This document shows positions 1 through 11,487 of a DNA stretch of 25,480 nucleotides, in pieces. The notes under the pieces are model-generated. The model did no database searches. It had not been told where the DNA came from and saw only the letters and a list, made by a program, of their open reading frames with translations. The stretch lies in assembly GCF_008831285.2 (NCBI RefSeq), contig NW_022205260.1:1-25480 (forward strand), in the 5' to 3' direction. The translations under genes and the position numbers were made by a program. Source of the DNA: Nymphaea colorata (Eukaryota > Streptophyta > Magnoliopsida > Nymphaeales > Nymphaeaceae). The first letter of the stretch is position 1; each line of letters starts with the position of its first letter.

Positions 1-677
1 ATACGTATGTAACAAATGGTTACGCACATCAATTAAATATAAGTTATCAAATGTATGTAAGAACAAGTAAAAATGAATCACATAATCTCTCGATTAAAAC
101 ATAAGTGATCAAATGTATGTAATAACAAGTGAAACACATTTAAGTACCTGTAAGACACCAAATGAATCACTCGAATCCCATTCATTTTCATATAAACCTA
201 TGATTTGAATTTACTAAATCATTTAATATAAACGTAACAACAAGTTAAGTACATTCAATTAAATATGCGTGATCAATTGAATCACTTAAATCCACTCGTA
301 TTGATGTGAACTTGTGCATCGATCACTATAGATGTAACAACATGTTCAACTTATCGTACAAACTAGAAAGGATCAAACTAATGCATAGGTCTCCTTTATA
401 TCCATATAAACTTGTGAGTTTTAATTATTTAAATCATTGATCATGGATGTAATAACATGTGAAACACGTTAGGTTAACTATAAGACACCAAATGAATCAC
501 TCGAATCACATTCATTTTCATACAAACTTGTGATTTCAGTTCACTTAATCAAGCAACATGGATGTAACAATAAGTTAAGCACATTCAATTAAGTATGTGT
601 GATCATTTGAATCACTTAAATCGCACTTGTATTGATACGAACTTGTAATTTCAATCCTTTAGATCGTGCACTATAGT

Positions 678-858
678 CGTACCAATACGAGTCAGATTTA
701 AGTGATTCATATGATCACGCATACTTTATTGAATGTACTTGACTTATTGTTATATCCATGTTAAATGATTTAGTAGATTGAAATCACAGGCTTGCATGAA
801 AATGAATGAGATTTGAGTGATTCATTTGGTGCCCTATTGTTAACCTAATTCACTTGTT
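678..858 (-). repeat. Inverted block in alpha, HOR 1
   Basis: 181 bp that match the repeat only as reverse complement. Read on the minus strand it gives AACAAGTGAATTAGGTTAAC, then GCACCAAATGAATCACTC, TCTCATTCATTTTCATGC, a GTGATTTCAATCTAC box and finally ATGAATCACTTAAATC, which is the normal forward order. It lies about 50 bp after the forward segment at about 463-634 that it resembles most by position, so the two can pair as arms of a long imperfect hairpin (by eye 80-85 percent pairing). Confidence 0.9.
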
Positions 859-1697
859 AAGCACATTCAATTAAATTACAAGTGAAACACATTAGGTTAA
901 CTATATGACACCAAATGAATCACTTGTTAAGGACATCCGTATTAAGAATCATTATAAATGTAACAACTAGTGAAACACATTAGGTAAACCATAAGACACC
1001 AAATGAATCACTCGAATCTCATTCATTTTCATACAAACTTGTGATTCGATCTACTAAATCATTTAATATAGATGTAACAACAAGTTAAACACATTCAATT
1101 AAGCATGCATGATCATATGAATCATTTAAATCTCACTTGTATTGGTACGAACGCGTGATTTCAATCCTTTAGATCGTTCACTATAGATGTAACAACAAAT
1201 TCAACTCATCGACTAATTACACGCATTCAAAGTAATGCATAGATCCCATTTGTATCCATATGAACTTGCGATTTCAATCATTTAAATCATTCATATAATG
1301 TAATGAACAAGTGAAATACACTAGATTAACTGTAAGGGACCAACTTAATGACCTGACTCTCATCATTTCCAAACGAACTTCTTATTTCAAGCCACTAAGT
1401 CATTCTATACGTATGTAACAAATGGCTACGCACACTCAATTAAATATATTGATCAAATATATGTAATAACAAGTGAAAATGAATCATTTAATCTCTCAAT
1501 TAAATATATGTGATCAAATATATGTAATAACAAGTGAAACATATTAGGTTACCTACAAACACCAAATGAATCACTCAAATCTCATTCATTTCCATACAAA
1601 CCTATGATTTCAATATACTAAATCATTTAATATAGACGTAACAACAAGTTAAGCACATTCAATTAAGTATGCGTGATCAAATGAATCACTTAAATCT

Positions 1698-1750
1698 CAC
1701 TCGTATTGAGACGATGATTTAGTGTGCGTATGGATACAAATGAATGAGAT
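1698..1750. repeat. Fold-back palindrome and inverted patch, HOR 1
   Basis: Imperfect palindrome CACTCGTATTGAGACGATG at 1698-1716, followed by a patch to about 1750 whose reverse complement contains CTCATTCATTTGTATCC, a monomer-head sequence. This copy has small differences in the stem compared with the copies at 9021 and 12172. Confidence 0.75.
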
Positions 1751-1974
1751 GTAACAACATGTTCAACTTATTGAACAAACTACAAGGATCAAACTAAACT
1801 AATCCATAGGTCTCCTTTACATCCATATAAACTGTGAGTTTTTATCGTTTAAATCGTTGATCATAGATGTCATAACGAGTGAAACACATTAGGTTAATTA
1901 TAAGACACCAAATGAATCACTCAAATCTCATTTATTTTCACACAAACTTGTGATTTGAATTCACTTAATCTACA

Positions 1975-2135
1975 ATATGGATGTAACAACAAGTTAAGCA
2001 CATTCAATTAGTAGTGTGATCATTTGAATCACTTAAATCGACTTGTATTGATACGAACTTGTGATTTCAATCATTTAGATGTGCACTATATTGTAACAAT
2101 AAATTCAACTCATCGGACTAACTACACGGTTTGTA
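1975..2135. other. Deletion-rich stretch in beta, HOR 1
   Basis: About a dozen one- to four-base losses in 160 bp compared with 5110-5285, for example AATTAGTAGTGTG for AATTAAGTATGTGTG and TAGATGTGCAC for TAGATCGTGCAC. There are almost no substitutions. This bias is typical of consensus error and not of satellite divergence. Confidence 0.75.
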
Positions 2136-3172
2136 TCCACATGAACATGTGATTTCAATCATTTAAATCATTCATTATATATGTATTCCAAACGAACTTC
2201 TGGTATCAAAGCCACTAGGTCATTCTATACGTAAGTAAGAAATGGTCACGCACATTCAATTAAATACAAGTGATCAATTATATGTAATAACAAGTGAAAA
2301 TGAATCACTTAATCTCTCAATTAAATATAAGTGATCAAATATATGTAATAACAAGTGAAACACATTAGGTTACTTACAAGACACCAAATGAATCACTCCA
2401 ATATCATTCATTTTCATACAAACCTATGATTTTAATCTACTAAATCATTTAATATAGACGTAACAACAAGTTAAGCACATTCAATTACGTATGTGTGATA
2501 AAATGAATCACTTAAATCCCACTCGTATTGATACGAACTTGTGATTTCAATTCCTTACATCGATCACCATAGATGTAAGAACTAGTTCAACTTATTGAAC
2601 TAACTACAAGGGATCAAACTAATGCATAGGTCTCCTTTATATCCATACAAACTTGTAAGTTTTAATCATTTAAATCATTGATCAAAGATGTAATAACAAG
2701 TGAAACACAATAGGTTAACTACAAGACACCAAATGAATCACTCGAATCTCATTCATTTTCGCACAAACTTGTGATTTCAATCTACTAAATCATTTATTAT
2801 AGACGTAACAACAAGTTAAACACATTCAATTAAGTATGCATGATTATATGAATCACTTAAATCTCACTTGTATTCGTACGAACATGTGATTTCAATCCTT
2901 TAGAACGTTCCCTATAGATGTAACAACAAATTCAACTCATCGGACTAACTACACGTGTACAAATATAGTGACTTCAACCATTTGTATCCATATAAACTTG
3001 TGATTTCAACCATTTAAATCATTCATTATAGATGTAATAACAAGTGAAATACATTAGATTAACTATAAGGGACCAATATAGTGACTTGACTCTCATTCAT
3101 TTCCAAACGGACTTCTTTTTTCAAGCCACTAAGTCATTCTATACGTATGTAACAAATGGTTACGCACATTCA

Positions 3173-3294
3173 ATTAAATATAAGTTATCAAATGTATGTA
3201 AGAACAAGTAAAAATGAATCACATAATCTCTCGATTAAACATAAGTGATCAAATGTATGTAATAACAAGTGAAACACATTAAGTTACCTGTAAG
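3173..3294 (+). repeat. 61-bp internal tandem duplication (representative)
   Basis: Two adjacent related segments start at 3173 and 3234, each beginning ATTAAAYATAAGT and continuing through ATCAAATGTATGTAA and an AACAAGT box. The same double segment occurs just after the landmark in alpha, beta and gamma of all intact subunits. The duplication therefore arose before the three subunits diverged from a common about 0.9-kb ancestor. Confidence 0.75.
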
Positions 3295-3818
3295 ACACCA
3301 AATGAATCACTCGAATCCCATTCATTTTCATATAAACCTATGATTTGAATTTACTAAATCATTTAATATAAACGTAACAACAAGTTAAGTACATTCAATT
3401 AAATATGCGTGATCAATTGAATCACTTAAATCCCACTCGTATTGATGTGAACTTGTGCATCGATCACTATAGATGTAACAACATGTTCAACTTATCGTAC
3501 AAACTAGAAAGGATCAAACTAATGCATAGGTCTCCTTTATATCCATATAAACTTGTGAGTTTTAATTATTTAAATCATTGATCATGGATGTAATAACATG
3601 TGAAACACGTTAGGTTAACTATAAGACACCAAATGAATCACTCGAATCACATTCATTTTCATACAAACTTGTGATTTCAGTTCACTTAATCAAGCAACAT
3701 GGATGTAACAATAAGTTAAGCACATTCAATTAAGTATGTGTGATCATTTGAATCACTTAAATCGCACTTGTATTGATACGAACTTGTAATTTCAATCCTT
3801 TAGATCGTGCACTATAGT

Positions 3819-3999
3819 CGTACCAATACGAGTCAGATTTAAGTGATTCATATGATCACGCATACTTTATTGAATGTACTTGACTTATTGTTATATCCAT
3901 GTTAAATGATTTAGTAGATTGAAATCACAGGCTTGCATGAAAATGAATGAGATTTGAGTGATTCATTTGGTGCCCTATTGTTAACCTAATTCACTTGTT
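3819..3999 (-). repeat. Inverted block in alpha, HOR 2
   Basis: Same 181-bp inverted block; essentially identical to the one at 678, with the same two junctions (after CACTATAGT and before AAGCACATTC). Confidence 0.9.
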
Positions 4000-4843
4000 A
4001 AGCACATTCAATTAAATTACAAGTGAAACACATTAGGTTAACTATATGACACCAAATGAATCACTTGTTAAGGACATCCGTATTAAGAATCATTATAAAT
4101 GTAACAACTAGTGAAACACATTAGGTAAACCATAAGACACCAAATGAATCACTCGAATCTCATTCATTTTCATACAAACTTGTGATTTCGATCTACTAAA
4201 TCATTTAATATAGATGTAACAACAAGTTAAACACATTCAATTAAGCATGCATGATCATATGAATCATTTAAATCTCACTTGTATTGGTACGAACGCGTGA
4301 TTTCAATCCTTTAGATCGTTCACTATAGATGTAACAACAAATTCAACTCATCGGACTAATTACACGCATTCAAAGTAATGCATAGATCCCATTTGTATCC
4401 ATATGAACTTGCGATTTCAATCATTTAAATCATTCATTATAGATGTAATAACAAGTGAAATACACTAGATTAACTGTAAGGGACCAACTTAATGACCTGA
4501 CTCTCATTCATTTCCAAACGAACTTCTTATTTCAAGCCACTAAGTCATTCTATACGTATGTAACAAATGGCTACGCACACTCAATTAAATATATTGATCA
4601 AATATATGTAATAACAAGTGAAAATGAATCATTTAATCTCTCAATTAAATATATGTGATCAAATATATGTAATAACAAGTGAAACATATTAGGTTACCTA
4701 CAAGACACCAAATGAATCACTCAAATCTCATTCATTTCCATACAAACCTATGATTTCAATATACTAAATCATTTAATATAGACGTAACAACAAGTTAAGC
4801 ACATTCAATTAAGTATGCGTGATCAAATGAATCACTTAAATCT

Positions 4844-4898
4844 CACTCGTATGAGACGAGTGATTTAGTGTGCGTATGGATACAAATGAATGAGATGT
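4844..4898. repeat. Fold-back palindrome and inverted patch, HOR 2 first beta
   Basis: CACTCGTATGAGACGAGTG at 4844-4862 with 7-bp arms CACTCGT and ACGAGTG, then the inverted patch to about 4898. It sits at the left edge of the duplicated segment of this HOR. Confidence 0.8.
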
Positions 4899-6015
4899 AA
4901 CAACATGTTCAACTTATTGAACAAACTACAAGGGATCAAACTAAACTAATCCATAGGTCTCCTTTACATCCATATAAACTTGTGAGTTTTTATCGTTTAA
5001 ATCGTTGATCATAGATGTCATAACGAGTGAAACACATTAGGTTAATTATAAGACACCAAATGAATCACTCAAATCTCATTTATTTTCACACAAACTTGTG
5101 ATTTGAATTCACTTAATCTAGCAATATGGATGTAACAACAAGTTAAGCACATTCAATTAAGTATGTGTGATCATTTGAATCACTTAAATCGCACTTGTAT
5201 TGATACGAACTTGTGATTTCAATCATTTAGATCGTGCACTATAGTTGTAACAATAAATTCAACTCATCGGACTAACTACACGCGTTTGTATCCACATGAA
5301 CATGTGATTTCAATCATTTAAATCATTCATTATATATGTATTCCAAACGAACTTCTGGTATCAAAGCCACTAGGTCATTCTATACGTAAGTAAGAAATGG
5401 TCACGCACATTCAATTAAATACAAGTGATCAATTATATGTAATAACAAGTGAAAATGAATCACTTAATCTCTCAATTAAATATAAGTGATCAAATATATG
5501 TAATAACAAGTGAAACACATTAGGTTACTTACAAGACACCAAATGAATCACTCCAATATCATTCATTTTCATACAAACCTATGATTTTAATCTACTAAAT
5601 CATTTAATATAGACGTAACAACAAGTTAAGCACATTCAATTACGTATGTGTGATAAATGAATCACTTAAATCCACTCGTATGATACGAATTGTGATTTCA
5701 ATTCCTTACATCGATCACATAGATGTAAAACTAGTTCAACTTATTGAACTAACTACAAGGATCAAACTAATGCATAGGTCTCCTTTATATCCATAAAACT
5801 TGTATTTTAATATTTAAATCATTGATCAAAGATGTAATAACAAGTGAAACAATAGGTTAACTACAAGACACCAAATGAATCACTCGAATCTCATTCATTT
5901 CCACAAACTTGATTCAATCTACTAAATCATTATATAGACGTAACAACAAGTTAAACACATTCAATTAAGTATGCTGATCAATGAATCACTTAAATCTCAC
6001 TCGTATTCGAGACAG
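4861..6015 (+). repeat. Direct duplication of beta-gamma segment, first copy
   Basis: This segment and the one starting at 6016 both begin TGATTTAGTGTGCGTATGG and run in parallel through beta and gamma, offset by 1155 bp. This first copy ends where gamma monomer sequence joins the fold-back of the second beta. Its last part, from about 5640, has many small deletions. In an undamaged HOR the distance between the two recombined monomers (12170 and 13346 in HOR4) is about 1176 bp, which matches once the small losses are counted. Confidence 0.88.
5640..6000. other. Deletion-rich end of the truncated gamma, HOR 2
   Basis: Compared with 6790-7170, this stretch lacks many single bases (CCATAAAACTTGTATTTTAATATTT for CCATACAAACTTGTAAG followed by TTTTAATCATTT). 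The losses grow denser toward the fold-back junction at about 6000. It has the same left-to-right pattern as the decayed stretches of HOR5 to HOR8, but without poly(A). Confidence 0.78.
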
Positions 6016-6053
6016 TGATTTAGTGTGCGTATGGATACAAATGAATGAGATGT
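5998..6053. repeat. Fold-back palindrome at the duplication junction, HOR 2
   Basis: CACTCGTATTCGAGACAGTG at 5998-6017. Left of it the sequence is gamma; right of it is beta. The junction between the two copies of the 1.16-kb duplication thus falls at or within the palindrome. The left arm reads like a hybrid of the gamma monomer (TTGTATTCG) and the beta monomer (CTCGTATCG). Confidence 0.8.
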
Positions 6054-7170
6054 AACAACATGTTCAACTTATTGAACAAACTACAAGGATCAAACTAAAC
6101 TAATCCATAGGTCTCCTTTACATCCATATAAACTTGTGAGTTTTTATCGTTTAAATCGTTGATCATAGATGTCATAACGAGTGAAACACATTAGGTTAAT
6201 TATAAGACACCAAATGAATCACTCAAATCTCATTTATTTTCACACAAACTTGTGATTTGAATTCACTTAATCTAGCAATATGGATGTAACAACAAGTTAA
6301 GCACATTCAATTAAGTATGTGTGATCATTTGAATCACTTAAATCGCACTTGTATTGATACGAACTTGTGATTTCAATCATTTAGATCGTGCACTATAGTT
6401 GTAACAATAAATTCAACTCATCGGACTAACTACACGCGTTTGTATCCACATGAACATGTGATTTCAATCATTTAAATCATTCATTATATATGTATTCCAA
6501 ACGAACTTCTGGTATCAAAGCCACTAGGTCATTCTATACGTAAGTAAGAAATGGTCACGCACATTCAATTAAATACAAGTGATCAATTATATGTAATAAC
6601 AAGTGAAATGAATCACTTATCTTCAATTAAATATAAGTGATCAATATATGTAATAACAATGAAACACATTAGTTACTTACAAGACACCAAATGAATCACT
6701 CCAATATCATTCATTTTCATACAAACCTATGATTTAATCTACTAAATCATTTAATATAGACGTAACAACAAGTTAAGCACATTCAATTACGTATGTGTGA
6801 TAAAATGAATCACTTAAATCCACTCGTATTGATACGAACTTGTGATTTCAATTCCTTACATCGATCACCATAGATGTAAGAACTAGTTCAACTTATTGAA
6901 CTAACTACAAGGGATCAAACTAATGCATAGGTCTCCTTTATATCCATACAAACTTGTAAGTTTTAATCATTTAAATCATTGATCAAAGATGTAATAACAA
7001 GTGAAACACAATAGGTTAACTACAAGACACCAAATGAATCACTCGAATCTCATTCATTTTCGCACAAACTTGTGATTTCAATCTACTAAATCATTTATTA
7101 TAGACGTAACAACAAGTTAAACACATTCAATTAAGTATGCATGATTATATGAATCACTTAAATCTCACTT
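6016..7170 (+). repeat. Direct duplication of beta-gamma segment, second copy
   Basis: Second copy of the segment at 4861-6015; it continues without a break into the rest of gamma. It is close to the reference apart from a deletion-rich patch at about 6600-6680. The right limit is given as offset plus length; the true homologous end lies up to about 20 bp further because the first copy has lost bases. Confidence 0.85.
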
Positions 7171-8119
7171 GTATTCGTACGAACATGTGATTTCAATCCT
7201 TTAGAACGTTCCCTATAGATGTAACAACAAATTCAACTCATCGGACTAACTACACGTGTACAAATATAGTGACTTCAACCATTTGTATCCATATAAACTT
7301 GTGATTTCAACCATTTAAATCATTCATTATAGATGTAATAACAAGTGAAATACATTAGATTAACTATAAGGGACCAATATAGTGACTTGACTCTCATTCA
7401 TTTCCAAACGGACTTCTTTTTTCAAGCCACTAAGTCATTCTATACGTATGTAACAAATGGTTACGCACATTCAATTAAATATAAGTTATCAAATGTATGT
7501 AAGAACAAGTAAAAATGAATCACATAATCTCTCGATTAAACATAAGTGATCAAATGTATGTAATAACAAGTGAAACACATTAAGTTACCTGTAAGACACC
7601 AAATGAATCACTCGAATCCCATTCATTTTCATATAAACCTATGATTTGAATTTACTAAATCATTTAATATAAACGTAACAACAAGTTAAGTACATTCAAT
7701 TAAATATGCGTGATCAATTGAATCACTTAAATCCCACTCGTATTGATGTGAACTTGTGCATCGATCACTATAGATGTAACAACATGTTCAACTTATCGTA
7801 CAAACTAGAAAGGATCAAACTAATGCATAGGTCTCCTTTATATCCATATAAACTTGTGAGTTTTAATTATTTAAATCATTGATCATGGATGTAATAACAT
7901 GTGAAACACGTTAGGTTAACTATAAGACACCAAATGAATCACTCGAATCACATTCATTTTCATACAAACTTGTGATTTCAGTTCACTTAATCAAGCAACA
8001 TGGATGTAACAATAAGTTAAGCACATTCAATTAAGTATGTGTGATCATTTGAATCACTTAAATCGCACTTGTATTGATACGAACTTGTAATTTCAATCCT
8101 TTAGATCGTGCACTATAGT

Positions 8120-8300
8120 CGTACCAATACGAGTCAGATTTAAGTGATTCATATGATCACGCATACTTTATTGAATGTACTTGACTTATTGTTATATCCA
8201 TGTTAAATGATTTAGTAGATTGAAATCACAGGCTTGCATGAAAATGAATGAGATTTGAGTGATTCATTTGGTGCCCTATTGTTAACCTAATTCACTTGTT
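8120..8300 (-). repeat. Inverted block in alpha, HOR 3
   Basis: Same 181-bp inverted block with identical junctions, although the same alpha has lost a monomer about 200 bp downstream. Confidence 0.9.
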
Positions 8301-8505
8301 AAGCACATTCAATTAAATTACAAGTGAAACACATTAGGTTAACTATATGACACCAAATGAATCACTTGTTAAGGACATCCGTATTAAGAATCATTATAAA
8401 TGTAACAACTAGTGAAACACATTAGGTAAACCATAAGACACAAATGAATCACTCGAATCTCTTCATTTTCATACAACTTGTGATTTCGATCTACTAATCA
8501 TTTAA

Positions 8506-8522
8506 TATAGATGTAACAACAA
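8506..8522 (+). other. Junction of a one-monomer deletion in HOR 3
   Basis: TATAGATGTAACAACAA occurs once here but twice in the other HORs, 115 bp apart (1067 and 1182; 11537 and 11652). Sequence left of it matches the first occurrence and sequence right of it matches the second, so exactly one 115-bp monomer has been removed between direct repeats of at least 17 bp. Unequal exchange or slippage would give this; a false collapse during assembly would look the same. Confidence 0.88.
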
Positions 8523-9020
8523 ATTCAACTCATCGACTAATTACACGCATTCAAAGTAATGCATAGATCCATTTGTATCCATATGAACTTGCGATTTCAA
8601 TCATTTAAATCATTCATTATAGATGTAATAACAAGTGAAATACACTAGATTAACTGTAAGGACCAACTTAATGACCTGACTCTCATCATTTCCAAACGAA
8701 CTTCTTATTTCAAGCCACTAAGTCATTCTATACGTATGTAACAAATGGCTACGCACACTCAATTAAATATATTGATCAAATATATGTAATAACAAGTGAA
8801 AATGAATCATTTAATCTCTCAATTAAATATATGTGATCAAATATATGTAAAACAAGTGAAACATATTAGGTTACCTACAAGACACCAAATGAATCACTCA
8901 AATCTCATTCATTTCCATACAAACCTATGATTTCAATATACTAAATCATTTAATATAGACGTAACAACAAGTTAAGCACATTCAATTAAGTATGCGTGAT
9001 CAAATGAATCACTTAAATCT

Positions 9021-9074
9021 CACTCGTATCGAGACGAGTGATTTAGTGTGCGTATGGATACAAATGAATGAGAT
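9021..9074. repeat. Fold-back palindrome and inverted patch, HOR 3
   Basis: CACTCGTATCGAGACGAGTG at 9021-9040 equals its own reverse complement at 18 of 20 positions, with TCGA near the centre. The patch 9031-9074 read on the minus strand runs CTCATTCATTTGTATCC, ATACGCACAC, TAAATCACTCGTCTCG, which resembles forward monomer pieces. It is a small inverted segment. Confidence 0.85.
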
Positions 9075-11147
9075 GTAACAACATGTTCAACTTATTGAAC
9101 AAACTACAAGGGATCAAACTAAACTAATCCATAGGTCTCCTTTACATCCATATAAACTTGTGAGTTTTATCGTTTAAATCGTTGATCATAGATGTCATAA
9201 CGAGTGAAACACATTAGGTTAATTATAAGACACCAAATGAATCACTCAAATCTCATTTATTTCACACAAACTTGTGATTTGAATTCACTTAATCTAGCAA
9301 TATGGATGTAACAACAAGTTAAGCACATTCAATTAAGTATGTGTGATCATTTGAATCACTTAAATCGCACTTGTATTGATACGAACTTGTGATTTCAATC
9401 ATTTAGATCGTGCACTATAGTTGTAACAATAAATTCAACTCATCGGACTAACTACACGCGTTTGTATCCACATGAACATGTGATTTCAATCATTTAAATC
9501 ATTCATTATATATGTATTCCAAACGAACTTCTGGTATCAAAGCCACTAGGTCATTCTATACGTAAGTAAGAAATGGTCACGCACATTCAATTAAATACAA
9601 GTGATCAATTATATGTAATAACAAGTGAAAATGAATCACTTAATCTCTCAATTAAATATAAGTGATCAAATATATGTAATAACAAGTGAAACACATTAGG
9701 TTACTTACAAGACACCAAATGAATCACTCCAATATCATTCATTTTCATACAAACCTATGATTTTAATCTACTAAATCATTTAATATAGACGTAACAACAA
9801 GTTAAGCACATTCAATTACGTATGTGTGATAAAATGAATCACTTAAATCCCACTCGTATTGATACGAACTTGTGATTTCAATTCCTTACATCGATCACCA
9901 TAGATGTAAGAACTAGTTCAACTTATTGAACTAACTACAAGGGATCAAACTAATGCATAGGTCTCCTTTATATCCATACAAACTTGTAAGTTTTAATCAT
10001 TTAAATCATTGATCAAAGATGTAATAACAAGTGAAACACAATAGGTTAACTACAAGACACCAAATGAATCACTCGAATCTCATTCATTTTCGCACAAACT
10101 TGTGATTTCAATCTACTAAATCATTTATTATAGACGTAACAACAAGTTAAACACATTCAATTAAGTATGCATGATTATATGAATCACTTAAATCTCACTT
10201 GTATTCGTACGAACATGTGATTTCAATCCTTTAGAACGTTCCTATAGATGTAACAACAAATTCAACTCATCGGACTAACTACACGTGTACAAATATAGTG
10301 ACTTCAACCATTTGTATCCATATAAACTTGTGATTTCAACCATTTAAATCATTCATTATAGATGTAATAACAAGTGAAATACATTAGATTAACTATAAGG
10401 GACCAATATAGTGACTTGACTCTCATTCATTTCCAAACGGACTTCTTTTTTCAAGCCACTAAGTCATTCTATACGTATGTAACAAATGGTTACGCACATT
10501 CAATTAAATATAAGTTATCAAATGTATGTAAGAACAAGTAAAAATGAATCACATAATCTCTCGATTAAACATAAGTGATCAAATGTATGTAATAACAAGT
10601 GAAACACATTAAGTTACCTGTAAGACACCAAATGAATCACTCGAATCCCATTCATTTTCATATAAACCTATGATTTGAATTTACTAAATCATTTAATATA
10701 AACGTAACAACAAGTTAAGTACATTCAATTAAATATGCGTGATCAATTGAATCACTTAAATCCACTCGTATTGATGTGAACTTGTGCATCGATCACTATA
10801 GATGTAACAACATGTTCAACTTATCGTACAAACTAGAAAGGATCAAACTAATGCATAGGTCTCCTTTATATCCATATAAACTTGTGAGTTTTAATTATTT
10901 AAATCATTGATCATGGATGTAATAACATGTGAAACACGTTAGGTTAACTATAAGACACCAAATGAATCACTCGAATCACATTCATTTTCATACAAACTTG
11001 TGATTTCAGTTCACTTAATCAAGCAACATGGATGTAACAATAAGTTAAGCACATTCAATTAAGTATGTGTGATCATTTGAATCACTTAAATCGCACTTGT
11101 ATTGATACGAACTTGTAATTTCAATCCTTTAGATCGTGCACTATAGT

Positions 11148-11328
11148 CGTACCAATACGAGTCAGATTTAAGTGATTCATATGATCACGCATACTTTATT
11201 GAATGTACTTGACTTATTGTTATATCCATGTTAAATGATTTAGTAGATTGAAATCACAGGCTTGCATGAAAATGAATGAGATTTGAGTGATTCATTTGGT
11301 GCCCTATTGTTAACCTAATTCACTTGTT
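11148..11328 (-). repeat. Inverted block in alpha, HOR 4
   Basis: Reference copy of the 181-bp inverted block. The section right after it (11329-11487) is in forward orientation but scrambled: a piece with GTGAAACACATTAGGT and ACACCAAATGAATCACT occurs twice within about 86 bp, which suggests a local duplication that accompanied the inversion. Confidence 0.9.
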
Positions 11329-11487
11329 AAGCACATTCAATTAAATTACAAGTGAAACACATTAGGTTAACTATATGACACCAAATGAATCACTTGTTAA
11401 GGACATCCGTATTAAGAATCATTATAAATGTAACAACTAGTGAAACACATTAGGTAAACCATAAGACACCAAATGAATCACTCGAAT

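Larger units (their letters stand above)
1..3140 (+). repeat. HOR copy 1 (alpha-beta-gamma)
   Basis: First complete higher-order repeat, 3140 bp. Alpha is 1-1406, beta 1407-2226, gamma 2227-3140. The left edge of the window happens to fall on the landmark used as the HOR start, so the boundary is a convention and not a biological end. Structure agrees with the reference copy at 10471-13623 with no large rearrangement. It carries scattered one-base losses, dense in beta at about 1975-2135 (for example TCTACAATATGG where other copies read TCTAGCAATATGG), which account for the 13-bp length difference from the reference. Confidence 0.93.
3141..7441 (+). repeat. HOR copy 2, enlarged by an internal duplication
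   Basis: Higher-order repeat of 4301 bp, about 1.15 kb longer than its neighbours. Order: alpha 3141-4551, beta 4552-5381, a gamma that stops early (5382 to about 6000), a second partial beta (about 6000-6535) and a complete gamma 6536-7441. The extra material is a direct tandem duplication running from the fold-back region of beta into gamma. The first gamma is rich in small deletions from about 5640 onward. Apart from this, alpha and the first beta are nearly identical to the reference copy. Confidence 0.92.
7442..10470 (+). repeat. HOR copy 3, lacking one 115-bp monomer in alpha
   Basis: Higher-order repeat of 3029 bp. Alpha 7442-8729 is about 120 bp shorter than in the reference, almost entirely because one monomer is missing at about 8506. 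Beta 8730-9557 and gamma 9558-10470 are full length. The fold-back palindrome is intact at 9021-9040. Around the deletion (about 8434-8700) there are several further one-base losses. Confidence 0.93.

Noticed and set aside
678-858. Inverted block as the terminal inverted repeat of a DNA transposon or MITE
   Set aside because: Both arms are parts of the satellite monomer itself, no target-site duplication is evident, and no unrelated internal sequence is present.
2478-2823. Spacing of 345 bp (three monomers) as a two-nucleosome period
   Set aside because: The number fits three monomers and roughly two nucleosome lengths, but the spacing is not constant through the HOR (330, 345, 477, 564-569), and nothing else supports nucleosome phasing.
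4455-4658. Open frame of 67 codons spanning the alpha/beta junction of HOR2
   Set aside because: It starts with GTG rather than ATG, consists wholly of satellite sequence, and is broken in HOR1 and HOR3 by a one-base loss (CTCATCATTT for CTCATTCATTT). No domain is recognisable. Chance frame.
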